DNA from: an uncultured Alteromonadaceae bacterium
GTDB taxonomy: Bacteria > Pseudomonadota > Gammaproteobacteria > Enterobacterales > Alteromonadaceae
Direction of reading: 5' to 3'
Length of the DNA: 47,835 nt
NCBI GenBank assembly: GCA_938085045.1
Contig: CALKGI010000095.1
Coordinates: forward strand, 1-47,835
Shown here: positions 24,226 through 31,821 of the stretch, in pieces
Position numbering within the stretch: the first letter of the stretch is position 1
Layout of the letters: the number at the start of each line of letters is the position of its first letter
Translations under genes and position numbers: made by a program
Notes under the pieces: model-generated
Seen by the model: only the letters and a program-made list of their open reading frames with translations
Database searches by the model: none
What the model was told of the DNA's origin: nothing

Positions 24226-25940
24226 GCTTCATGTTGTTGATGTGCCTTGGTTACCCGGTTGATTTCTGACAAACTGGTCAGGCCGTGGGCGGCTTTTTGT
24301 ACCGCCGCTTGACGTAAATCAATGATATTTTCTTTTTGTGCTTGTGCGGCTATTTCAATGGCATTGCCATCAGCCAAAATTATTTTTGCCATCTCATCGC
24401 TTATCGGCATCACCTGAAAAATGCCCACCCTTCCTTTATAACCATCGGTGCAGTGATCGCATCCCTTGGCTTTATATAATGTCATTGTGGGGATTTGCTC
24501 TATTGTAAAACCTTGTTTGCGTAATTCTATTTCAGGCAAATGTTCAGGTGCTTTGCATTGGTTGCACAGCCTTCTGGCAAGGCGTTGCGCTATCACCAAA
24601 GAAACAGTGCTGGCAATGTTATACGTTGGCACGCCCATATTAGAGAGTCGAGTTAAGGTTTCTGGTGCTGAGTTGGTGTGTAAGGTCGATAATACTAAAT
24701 GTCCGGTTTGTGCGGCTTTTATCGCAACTTCAGCTGTTTCTAAATCGCTTATTTCACCCACCATCAACACATCTGGGTCTTGACGTAAAAATGAACGTAG
24801 GGCCGCAGGAAAATCTAAACCCGCTTTGGTGTTGATGTTTACTTGGTTGATGCCCGGTAGGTTGATTTCTACCGGGTCTTCAACGGTTGAAATATTGGTT
24901 TGTTCGGTGTTGAGAATATTCAAGCCGGTATACAAAGACACCGTTTTACCTGAGTCTGTGGGACCTGTGACCAATATCATACCTTGAGGTTGTTGCAGCG
25001 CTTTAAGGTATTGCGCTTGTTGCTCTTGTTCGTAACCGAGCACCTCAATGCCTAACATGGCACTGGATGAATCTAAAATGCGCATCACCAGTTTTTCGCC
25101 CCACAAAGTGGGTAGGGTGCTAACTCGAAAATCAATCGACTTCTTGTTGGTGATTTTGAGCTTGATACGACCATCTTGCGGCAGTTGTTTTTCCTCAACG
25201 TCGAGCTTAGACATTACTTTGAGACGAGCCGACATCCGAGTGGCTAGGCTAACTGGAGGTCGAGCGATTTCATGTAACATACCGTCAATGCGAAAACGAA
25301 TACGGTACATTTTTTCATAAGGTTCAAAATGCAAGTCTGAGGCGCCTTTACGAATGGCATCCATTAATATTTTGTTGATATAAACAATAATTGGCGCATC
25401 ATCTTTTTCTGGTATATCTTCGTCTGTAAATTCGTCAGATTCATCCAATTCTAAATCACCAAACGCTTTAACATCTAAGTCGGTAATTTCGAGGTTATCT
25501 CCGGTTTGCTCAAATATTTTTTCGAGCGTATCGAGCAGTTTAAAACACTCAACAACCACAGGCTCGGTTTGAAAACCGCTGTTAAAAGCAAAGTCTTCTA
25601 GCGCCTGATTGTCGGTCGGGTCGGCAGTGGCAACAAAGGCTGTACGGCCCTTTTTTGCCAATGGAATAATGTGATGCTTACGCATTAACTTTTCGGTGAT
25701 CAAATCTGATGGAATGGTCGAAATATCGAAGTTCTCGAGATCAAAAAAAGGCAAGGAGAAGGAGCGAAAACAAAAGCTGGCCAGTGCATCTTGTTTAATC
25801 ATTTTTTCGGCCACCAAAAACTCAGGTATTGACCGGTACTGAGCGGCGTGTTTACCTAAGCGTTCTTTAAAATCGGGTTCATCAATCAAATTGGCATCAC
25901 AAAGCTTGGTGATTAATGGACTGGTGGCGCTTAGCGTCAT
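24222..25940 (-). CDS. pilB: Type IV pilus extension ATPase PilB
   Basis: A 572-residue GspE/PilB-family motor. An N-terminal MshEN-type domain (about 1-150) can bind c-di-GMP in relatives. The ATPase core has Walker A GPTDSGKT (the usual fourth residue is Gly, here Asp, still within the consensus), the Asp box, Walker B with LMVGEISDLETAEVAIKAAQ and the His box TGHLVLSTLHTN. A tetracysteine zinc site follows (CNQCKAPE, then CDHCTDGYKGR). It powers pilus extension from the inner membrane. It lies 150 bases downstream of pilA's stop, with a terminator between, so pilBCD may have their own promoter. Confidence 0.97.
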   Translation of the reverse strand: MTLSATSPLITKLCDANLIDEPDFKERLGKHAAQYRSIPEFLVAEKMIKQDALASFCFRSFSLPFFDLENFDISTIPSDLITEKLMRKHHIIPLAKKGRTAFVATADPTDNQALEDFAFNSGFQTEPVVVECFKLLDTLEKIFEQTGDNLEITDLDVKAFGDLELDESDEFTDEDIPEKDDAPIIVYINKILMDAIRKGASDLHFEPYEKMYRIRFRIDGMLHEIARPPVSLATRMSARLKVMSKLDVEEKQLPQDGRIKLKITNKKSIDFRVSTLPTLWGEKLVMRILDSSSAMLGIEVLGYEQEQQAQYLKALQQPQGMILVTGPTDSGKTVSLYTGLNILNTEQTNISTVEDPVEINLPGINQVNINTKAGLDFPAALRSFLRQDPDVLMVGEISDLETAEVAIKAAQTGHLVLSTLHTNSAPETLTRLSNMGVPTYNIASTVSLVIAQRLARRLCNQCKAPEHLPEIELRKQGFTIEQIPTMTLYKAKGCDHCTDGYKGRVGIFQVMPISDEMAKIILADGNAIEIAAQAQKENIIDLRQAAVQKAAHGLTSLSEINRVTKAHQQHEA

Positions 25941-26045
25941 GCGGTATTCCTGTATTGACGATACTATTGTTGTATGGCCGTAGGTTTGTAGCTTTGCTTA
26001 TATTAGATGTAAATGACTTTATACCATGGCAGGTTTCAGGGCAAT

Positions 26046-26071
26046 AAAAAAGGCGGCTAAGCCGCCTTTTT
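26046..26071 (-). terminator. Terminator between pilA and pilB
   Basis: AAAAAAGGCGGC-TAA-GCCGCCTTTTT lies 20 bases after the pilA stop on the minus strand, followed by a T-run in that direction. It should yield a separate abundant pilA mRNA, with some read-through into pilBCD. Confidence 0.9.
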
Positions 26072-26090
26072 AATGCTGTAAATCAATAGA

Positions 26091-26504
26091 TTAAATACAG
26101 TTTTCAACTGGTGTACATGTTTTGGTCCAAGTGACCAAACCGTTGGCTAGTGCGCCTGCAATTGAATAAATCTCAGTGCCTTTGGTGGCTGTAATAACCA
26201 TCGCAGCTGCTGTTTGAGTGGGGAAAGTTAGCGTAATGCCCGCTGGCACGTCAAATGTAGCAACGACCAGTGAAGGACAGGCTGTGTCTACGAAAGTGCC
26301 TTTGATTTGAGCGCAAACCTCGGCGGCAGTTTTAGCAGCAGCCGTCGCAGAGATTACTTCACTAAATGCTGCACGGTCGGTATAGCTTTGATAGGCGGGG
26401 AGCGCTACCGCGGCAAGAATACCAATGATGGCAACAACAATCATCAATTCAATGAGGGTAAAACCTTTTTGTACTTGCTTACGAATTTGTTTCATTTTAG
26501 TCAT
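26091..26504 (-). CDS. pilA: Major type IV pilin PilA
   Basis: A 137-residue prepilin. The leader [14 protein letters not shown] ends at the PilD cleavage site before Phe, then comes the class IVa N-methyl signature [20 protein letters not shown] with Glu5 of the mature protein. The globular part (about 45-137) has a cysteine pair near [15 protein letters not shown] and a C-terminal disulfide loop [10 protein letters not shown] chose ATG 26504 because GGAG is about ten bases upstream. The 22-bp CRP palindrome 114-135 bases upstream of the start suggests cAMP control. It heads the pil operon. Confidence 0.96.
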   Translation of the reverse strand: MTKMKQIRKQVQKGFTLIELMIVVAIIGILAAVALPAYQSYTDRAAFSEVISATAAAKTAAEVCAQIKGTFVDTACPSLVVATFDVPAGITLTFPTQTAAAMVITATKGTEIYSIAGALANGLVTWTKTCTPVENCI

Positions 26505-26829
26505 CTTAATACATCTCCAACAATAATTTATGGGTTCGTCTTAGGGCTGACTTAAGCATCGGCTAGATTCAGGATTTTTTCAATAATAATTTGGGCTTTC
26601 ACGGGGTTTTCTTCTGGTTTTGTGACGCAGTTCACAAAAAAAAGCGTTAAATCAACCGATTAAATGGTCAAGAAAAGTATCGAGGTGTATTAAATTAAAT
26701 TTGACAGGTTTAAAAGTATACTCTAATGGGTTTTTATCTGTACTATATCATCCCTATTAAGGTAATAAGCACAGACCTAAATAGGGATGGGGCTAAGAAT
26801 ATAGCTGAGGGATAAATGTATATGCTCTG
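26505..26829. other. pilA promoter region / gap to nadC
   Basis: A 325-base gap upstream of pilA and downstream of nadC, both on the minus strand. It contains the CRP palindrome at 26618-26639. I looked for a sigma-54 type -24/-12 pair (GG-N10-GC) and did not find a convincing one. Confidence 0.55.
26618..26639. promoter_or_regulatory. CRP (cAMP receptor protein) binding site upstream of pilA
   Basis: A perfect palindrome, TTTTGTGA-CGCAGT-TCACAAAA, matches the CRP consensus TGTGA-N6-TCACA in every core position. The centre is about 124 bases upstream of the pilA start codon, suitable for class I or class II activation depending on the start of transcription. CRP control of pilin and competence genes is known in Vibrio and Pasteurellaceae. 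Confidence 0.85.
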
Positions 26830-27669
26830 TTAATTAAAACGCATCGACAAGTCGATAGATTGTACATTTTTGGTCAATGCCCCGACCGAAATAAAGTCCA
26901 CACCCGTTTGTGCATATTGGGCAATAGTGTCGATGTTCATGTTGCCAGACACTTCCAACTTGGCTTTTTTATCAGTCAACAACACTGCTTCATTGATCTT
27001 TGCAATTGAAAAGTTATCGAGCATCACAATGTCTGCACCGGCATCAAGTGCCTGTTGCAGCTCTTGAAGTGATTCTACTTCTACCTCTACCGGTTTGCCG
27101 GGAAAGTTTTGCTTTGCAGCTGTTATGGCATTGGCAATTGAACCACAACCATTAATGTGATTCTCTTTAATCAAAAACGCATCATATAAACCCACTCGAT
27201 GGTTTTTACCACCACCACAAGTGACTGCATATTTTTGCGCCAAGCGCATTCCAGGGATGGTTTTTCGGGTATCTAGTAATTGGGTTTTGGTGCCCGCTAA
27301 TGCCTTAACATATTGGGCAACAAGCGTTGCGGTGCCAGATAGGGTTTGAATGAAATTCAATGCCGTTCTTTCACCAGTCAACAAAATGCGGGTATTACCC
27401 GTTAACTTAAATAGTGTGCTGTTGGCTTCAACTTTATCACCATCATTAACTAACCACTGAATTTTAACTGTCGGGTCTAGTTGTTTGAAAACTTCGTCTG
27501 TCCAAGCCTTGCCGCAAAATATACAATCTTCACGGGTGATGATAGTCGCTTCGCTGACACTCTCTTTGGGGATAAGAGAGGCGGTAATATCGCCACAATC
27601 GGGCGATTGGTGATTAAGATCCTCTAACAGTGATAGAGAAACGGCGCGACTGATATCGTCTGCAAGCAT
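26830..27669 (-). CDS. nadC: Nicotinate-nucleotide pyrophosphorylase (carboxylating)
   Basis: A 279-residue protein with the QPRTase layout: DCGDITASLIP at the N-terminus, TGERTALNFIQTLSGTAT, then LLDTRKTIPGMRLAQKYAV and GGGKNHRVGLYDAFLIKENH, and a C-terminal IVMLDNFS plus EVSGNMNIDTI and FISVGALTK barrel strands. It makes nicotinate mononucleotide from quinolinate and PRPP in NAD synthesis. In E. coli nadC lies beside ampD in the same opposite orientation; here a retropepsin-like gene is inserted between nadC and ampD. Confidence 0.97.
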   Translation of the reverse strand: MLADDISRAVSLSLLEDLNHQSPDCGDITASLIPKESVSEATIITREDCIFCGKAWTDEVFKQLDPTVKIQWLVNDGDKVEANSTLFKLTGNTRILLTGERTALNFIQTLSGTATLVAQYVKALAGTKTQLLDTRKTIPGMRLAQKYAVTCGGGKNHRVGLYDAFLIKENHINGCGSIANAITAAKQNFPGKPVEVEVESLQELQQALDAGADIVMLDNFSIAKINEAVLLTDKKAKLEVSGNMNIDTIAQYAQTGVDFISVGALTKNVQSIDLSMRFN

Positions 27670-27746
27670 GGTTAGTCCTGACTTTGTTACAAAGACCGCG
27701 CATTATATAAGGTTTGGCTTACGTCCTCCAGTAGAACGTGGATTTA

Positions 27747-28286
27747 TCAGTACTGTTTCAGTGTGAGTATGTCGCCACGTTGGGTGAACTCTAATTGTTT
27801 GAGTGCACTCATACCGAGCAGTATTTCATTTGATTTGTAACCGGGCACGATACTGGCGTTTACATTGGTTAAATGGATAGCACCGAGTTCTAATGAATCG
27901 AGGTTGGTATCATAAGCGGCAGAACGGCCATTGGCGGTGTTTACTGAATACTTGGCGCCTGGAATCAATCCTAGCCTATCGGCCACTTGCTGTGGGATGG
28001 CGACATCGGTAGCGCCGGTGTCGAGCAAAAATGTCACTGACTGGTTATTGATAAACCCGTTGGCGACATAATGTCCGGCTTTGTTGCGTTTGAGCGTAAC
28101 GGTGGGAATATTGCCTATTAGTTGATGTTCAACATCAGTATTAGGGTTGGCCATTTGAGCGAGTTTGTCATCGAAAAACAGCACAAGTAGAAACAAGGCG
28201 CAAACCCAAGCTAAAATCCAAAAACTATTGCTTATTTTTTTACGGGATTGCTGCCCAGAAGGGTTTTGCGATGGATCTGATTGCAT
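27747..28286 (-). CDS. Membrane-anchored retropepsin-like aspartic protease (TIGR02281 type)
   Basis: A 179-residue protein from ATG 28286 (MQSDPSQNPSGQQSRKK); an upstream in-frame start at 28316 would run further into the divergent ampD region. One membrane helix (about 20-43, ILAWVCALFLLVLFF) is followed by a single-domain protease fold: the catalytic FLLDTGATDVAIP motif (DTGA) at about residues 88-101, a second strand NGRSAAYDTNLDSLELGAI, and the ILLGMSALKQLEF element near the end. Clan AA proteins of this kind work as dimers; the target is unknown. It lies just upstream of nadC on the same strand (77-base gap). Confidence 0.87.
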   Translation of the reverse strand: MQSDPSQNPSGQQSRKKISNSFWILAWVCALFLLVLFFDDKLAQMANPNTDVEHQLIGNIPTVTLKRNKAGHYVANGFINNQSVTFLLDTGATDVAIPQQVADRLGLIPGAKYSVNTANGRSAAYDTNLDSLELGAIHLTNVNASIVPGYKSNEILLGMSALKQLEFTQRGDILTLKQY

Positions 28287-28345
28287 TGTTACTCGCTTTT
28301 TTATTACTATCAGCATTAATTATAACTTTTATTGAAAGAACATCC

Positions 28346-28897
28346 ATGCCAGATTTATCGAGCACCCACGGATGGGCAGAGTACTGCGAGCAGCAACCTA
28401 GCTCACACTTTAATCAGCGCCCTGTGGGGAGCGAGGTTGACCTTTTGGTTATCCACAATATTTCGTTGCCACCGGGTCAGTTTGGCAGTTCTGATGTCAC
28501 TGACTTTTTTCTTGGCAAATTAGAGGTTTCTAAACATCCTTTTTTTAAGCAAATAGAAAACCTGAAAGTGTCTGCCCACTGCCTAGTTCGCCGCGATGGC
28601 CATATTGTTCAATACGTGTCATTTGACGAACGAGCTTGGCACGCTGGGGTATCAAGTTTCGAAGGCCTTGAGGGGTGTAATGATTTCTCCATTGGCGTTG
28701 AAGTTGAGGGAACTGACGATACACCTTATACAGATGAACAATATGCAGCGCTGGCAAAGTTAACCATGACATTGCAACGCCAATACCCTAAAATCACAGC
28801 CGACAGGATTGTTGGGCATTGTCATATCGCGCCCGAACGAAAAACCGATCCGGGGCGCTCATTTGACTGGCCTAGATACTTAACGTCACTTGCTTAG
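28346..28897 (+). CDS. ampD: 1,6-anhydro-N-acetylmuramyl-L-alanine amidase AmpD
   Basis: A 183-residue protein, exactly the E. coli length, when started at ATG 28346 (MPDLSSTHGWAEYCEQ), which has GAAAGA upstream. An ATG at 28271 would add an artificial hydrophobic stretch that overlaps the divergent gene. Zinc ligands are visible: His37 in LLVIHNISLP, and the His and Asp of GHCHIAPERKTDPG; the Glu of GVEVEG is also present. AmpD cleaves the peptide from anhydromuropeptides in the cytoplasm during cell-wall recycling; its loss derepresses AmpC in bacteria that have it. It is followed by ampE after 17 bases. Confidence 0.95.
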   Translation: MPDLSSTHGWAEYCEQQPSSHFNQRPVGSEVDLLVIHNISLPPGQFGSSDVTDFFLGKLEVSKHPFFKQIENLKVSAHCLVRRDGHIVQYVSFDERAWHAGVSSFEGLEGCNDFSIGVEVEGTDDTPYTDEQYAALAKLTMTLQRQYPKITADRIVGHCHIAPERKTDPGRSFDWPRYLTSLA

Positions 28898-28914
28898 AAC
28901 TTTTGGACTTAACG

Positions 28915-29994
28915 ATGACACTGATCACATTATTGATTGTATTGACCATTGAGCGCATTGCGGCAACCGGAACGTTGTGGCAGTTTGATTTTTATTACCA
29001 AAAACTAAAATCGGTGATGTTAAACCACTTGGGTAGGCCGCAATGGCTGCAAAGCCAAATTGGTCGCTGGATTTGGATTCTCTTACCTGTATTGGCTATC
29101 GCGTTTTTAAGCAATGCACTAGATTGGCTGTTGTTTGAATTCGTTTTTGATGTACTGGTGCTGTTAATTTGCATCGGTTGCGTCAAGCAGCGCAAACTCT
29201 ATAAGTCTTTTCTCAATGCCGCTAACCGTGGTGATAACGAAGCTTGTGAGTTATATGGCGCTCAGCTGCAGGGGTTCGAAGTCGAACAGGCTCAAGAGAG
29301 TGAAACTGATAGTGTTGAAGTGGCCAATGACGTTTCGTCAGCCGCTATAGATGAAGGTGAGCAGACTGTTAAGGTAGAAGAAGATGTTCAGTCAGAATCT
29401 GCTGACAGTAAACTTGAAGCAAGCGAAGCTGAAACAAACGAAGCCCTAGCAAGTGAACCTGAAACAAATGAAGCTCTAGCAAGTGAATCTGAAATAAGTG
29501 AAGCTTCTGCCACAAAACAAGGCCCATGTGGAGATACCAGCCTTGGTCAAACATTGGTATGGTTTAACTTTAGATATTATTGTGCGGTATTGTTCTGGTT
29601 TGTCTGTCTTGGTCCTGCTGGTGCTGTGCTTTATTGCATGGTAAGAGAAAGTGCCGACGATAGTGATAATTCAATTAGTGAATTGTTTGGTGAAAATCAA
29701 CTATATAGAGCGCTGCATATTTTAGACTGGTTGCCAGCTAGAGTCTGTACTGCCGGTTATTTATTGATTGGTGACTTTACTCGTTCTGCGGGTATTTGGT
29801 TAAGCTACCTGCTTGATTTTACTTCATCAGCCAAATCGTTGGTCTGTAAAATTGCCAACGCGGCAGAGTCTATTGACGTGGTGGATTGCAGCAATACCAC
29901 CGAACCTGCCTGTATGCTCAAACTAGCCAAGCGAAACATTTTGTTCTTCCTTGCGATGGTCGCGCTTTTAACGCTTTATGGTGGTATTAAATAA
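28915..29994 (+). CDS. ampE: AmpE-like inner-membrane protein with acidic repeat insertion
   Basis: A 359-residue protein, about 75 longer than E. coli AmpE (284). ATG 28915 opens MTLITLLIVLTIERIAATG. Membrane segments are seen near 45-85, 220-240 and 335-358. The extra length is an acidic, low-complexity region at about residues 119-200 that ends in three 10-residue repeats (SEAETNEALA, SEPETNEALA, SESEISEASA) and precedes GDTSLGQTLVWFNFRYYCAV, a conserved AmpE block. AmpE is linked by position and genetics to AmpD and beta-lactamase induction; its activity is not defined. The gene follows ampD and ends 3 bases before the converging AAA ATPase gene. Confidence 0.88.
   Translation: MTLITLLIVLTIERIAATGTLWQFDFYYQKLKSVMLNHLGRPQWLQSQIGRWIWILLPVLAIAFLSNALDWLLFEFVFDVLVLLICIGCVKQRKLYKSFLNAANRGDNEACELYGAQLQGFEVEQAQESETDSVEVANDVSSAAIDEGEQTVKVEEDVQSESADSKLEASEAETNEALASEPETNEALASESEISEASATKQGPCGDTSLGQTLVWFNFRYYCAVLFWFVCLGPAGAVLYCMVRESADDSDNSISELFGENQLYRALHILDWLPARVCTAGYLLIGDFTRSAGIWLSYLLDFTSSAKSLVCKIANAAESIDVVDCSNTTEPACMLKLAKRNILFFLAMVALLTLYGGIK
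29422..29511. repeat. Three 30-bp tandem repeats inside ampE
   Basis: Units 29422-29451, 29452-29481 and 29482-29511 are in frame and encode the acidic 10-residue repeats of AmpE. Units 1 and 2 differ at only a few bases; unit 3 is more diverged. Confidence 0.88.
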
Positions 29995-29997
29995 ACG

Positions 29998-31425
29998 TTA
30001 GTCGGCCATTAGTAGGGCAACATCAATTATGTGGTCGAAGTAAGCACTATCGACCACACGACTACTTACTCCGTTGACATGAATCAGCACCGTTCGATAA
30101 GAAGCTTGTTTTGGTATCTTTAGTGCGGTGATTTTTTTCTCCATATCTTGCGTTATTTGCATTTCTATCTCTTTACTGTGGAATTTGATTTCACAGATAT
30201 AAAATATATTATTTCGGGTTTGAATTAGGTAATTAATTTGACATCCATTGCGCCGGGTTGTAGTTGATTGATAAAAAGGGTTGTCAAATAATATATTAGC
30301 GGCTGTAAGCTTTAATATTCCCCATACTGTTTTGCGATTATTGAGGATCAGGTTTTCAAATTGAAGTCCTGCAAGTGACGCCAGATTGTTTAGGGTGATA
30401 GCACCGTTTCTCACCTGATCTTTATTTTTGTCTATTGCCCGGAAATAAAACGCTGTATAACAATCGCTGATCCGCAATTTGGGTTTTTTCAGTACCTGGC
30501 CGCTTTTGGGATCCCAACTAAAATCTCGGGAGATAAAACCAGCGCGCGCTAAGTTATCTATGCATTGGGTAAAAGTGCCGTTTAACGGGCGTCCAATGAT
30601 CTTGGCCAGTTCAAATACGCCAAGTTTTGAGGATGAATCGGCAATTCCTCTGAGAATAGATAAATACAAGTCGTTCCAAGTTGAAAAGATGTCACTGAAC
30701 ATATCGTCAAATTCGTCAAACAACATTCCACTAGGCTTGAGACATAGGTTGGTAATGTTTTGCTCGGCTGTGGCTGAAAAATCAAGCTCTTCTATATACC
30801 GTGGTATACCACCAGTGATACACAATTGTTTGATGATTTCATGGTTACTGGATTGTTTGGTTTTGTCACCCCAAAATTTGACGCAATGCCTTAATGGCAA
30901 ATCATGCAAGGTTAAGTCTAGGCTGACTCGTCCAACAAAGCCGGTATGGTGTAGTATATTCTCCTCCAGCCAAGTCGATAGTGAACCTGCCAATATCAGC
31001 ATGAATCCCCTTTTGTTGGTGAAATTGGTTTCCCATACTTGGTGTAGTTCATTTAAAAAGGTGGAGCATTTACTGCCCATCCAGTTGATTTCATCGAGGA
31101 TCAGTATGGTCTTTTTCGCCCGGCACTGATCCGCAATAAAATACAACAGTGAGCTCCAGTTTTGGTAGGGCGGTATGTATTGTAACTTGAATTCGTGGAC
31201 GACATATTGAGCGAACTGTAGCCTTTCTTGCTCATCGGATATAGCTTTGTTTGGAGGGGAAGCGGTAAAATAATGTGTTTTTGAACCTTTTATTCTACTG
31301 CCTAACTCTTTTGCCAGTCGGGTTTTACCAACTCGCCTACGGCCTTTTATCACAACCAGTCTGGCCTTTTGTAAGCTGAATTTTGATTCAAGTTCGGTTA
31401 ACTCTGCTTCCCGGCCAATAAACAT
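29998..31425 (-). CDS. AAA ATPase with C-terminal PD-(D/E)XK-like (DUF234-type) domain
   Basis: A 475-residue protein. The N-terminal ATPase has FIGREAELTELESKF, Walker A KGRRRVGKTRLA (about 26-37), Walker B TILILDEINWM and sensor LILAGSLSTWLEE, typical of the COG1672 archaeal-type ATPase group. A central winged-helix region (about 255-300, FELAKIIGRPLNGTFTQCI) leads to a C-terminal nuclease-like domain with NGCQINYLIQ and ICEIKF. In relatives that first motif usually reads QIDLL, so the catalytic Asp is Asn here; the E-x-K is intact. GGAG lies just before ATG 31425. It interrupts the conserved ampE-pdhR junction and has its own inverted repeats upstream. Family call is secure; function is unknown and may be a solitary selfish or defence gene. 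Confidence 0.87.
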   Translation of the reverse strand: MFIGREAELTELESKFSLQKARLVVIKGRRRVGKTRLAKELGSRIKGSKTHYFTASPPNKAISDEQERLQFAQYVVHEFKLQYIPPYQNWSSLLYFIADQCRAKKTILILDEINWMGSKCSTFLNELHQVWETNFTNKRGFMLILAGSLSTWLEENILHHTGFVGRVSLDLTLHDLPLRHCVKFWGDKTKQSSNHEIIKQLCITGGIPRYIEELDFSATAEQNITNLCLKPSGMLFDEFDDMFSDIFSTWNDLYLSILRGIADSSSKLGVFELAKIIGRPLNGTFTQCIDNLARAGFISRDFSWDPKSGQVLKKPKLRISDCYTAFYFRAIDKNKDQVRNGAITLNNLASLAGLQFENLILNNRKTVWGILKLTAANILFDNPFYQSTTTRRNGCQINYLIQTRNNIFYICEIKFHSKEIEMQITQDMEKKITALKIPKQASYRTVLIHVNGVSSRVVDSAYFDHIIDVALLMAD

Positions 31426-31484
31426 GGAAGGCTCCTGTGTGGATTATTTGATTAGTTAAATGGCGAGTCCAAAAAACTATGTTT

Positions 31485-31592
31485 TGCAGATTTATAGACT
31501 ATTGAAACTGGTCATTATTATAGTCTATAAACCTGCACTGTGCAGATTTATAGACTGGTAAGGTTGTTATTTTTATAGTCTGTAAATCTGCA
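31485..31592. repeat. Two tandem copies of a 16-bp inverted repeat (probable operator)
   Basis: Half-sites TGCAGATTTATAGACT (31485-31500 and 31541-31556) face AGTCTATAAACCTGCA (31522-31537) and AGTCTGTAAATCTGCA (31577-31592). Spacers are 21 and 20 bases, and the two copies are 55-56 bases apart. On the minus strand a TATAAT (31517-31522) lies in the first copy's spacer and right half-site, about 85 bases before the AAA ATPase gene. It therefore looks like that gene's promoter and operator. Confidence 0.9.
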
Positions 31593-31731
31593 AATATCAG
31601 TTTTTTCAGCTTTTCTAAAAATTTGATGAAGAACCCAATCCAACCAAACCCTGACACAAATCAACTTAATAACCATTTCATTCGTATGCAGGCTTTACCT
31701 TGGCAGTAAACTTTGTTAATTTAGCTGGTCA

Positions 31732-31746
31732 ATTGGTATTACCAAT
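31732..31746. promoter_or_regulatory. PdhR operator
   Basis: ATTGGTATTACCAAT is a perfect 15-base palindrome that matches the E. coli PdhR box (ATTGGT-N3-ACCAAT). It is 76 bases before the pdhR start. A weak promoter, TTGTTA-N18-TATTAC, overlaps it (-10 at 31737-31742), so binding of PdhR would block it until pyruvate accumulates. Confidence 0.93.
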
Positions 31747-31821
31747 TGTTTAAGTTCAAACAAAACCGAGTCATACACGCATTTAAGCAACACTCACCAC
31801 TGGCCATAAACAGGAAAGCTT

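Noticed and set aside
26505..26700. Sigma-54 promoter for pilA
   Set aside because: No GG-N10-GC pair close to the TGGCAC-N5-TTGC consensus was found on the minus strand.
28271..28345. N-terminal hydrophobic extension of AmpD that would make it membrane-anchored
   Set aside because: It overlaps the first codons of the divergent retropepsin-like gene, and the ATG at 28346 gives exactly the known AmpD length and has a ribosome site.
29422..29511. Tandem repeats as a CRISPR array
   Set aside because: Units are contiguous without spacers, in frame, and encode a repeated peptide in AmpE.
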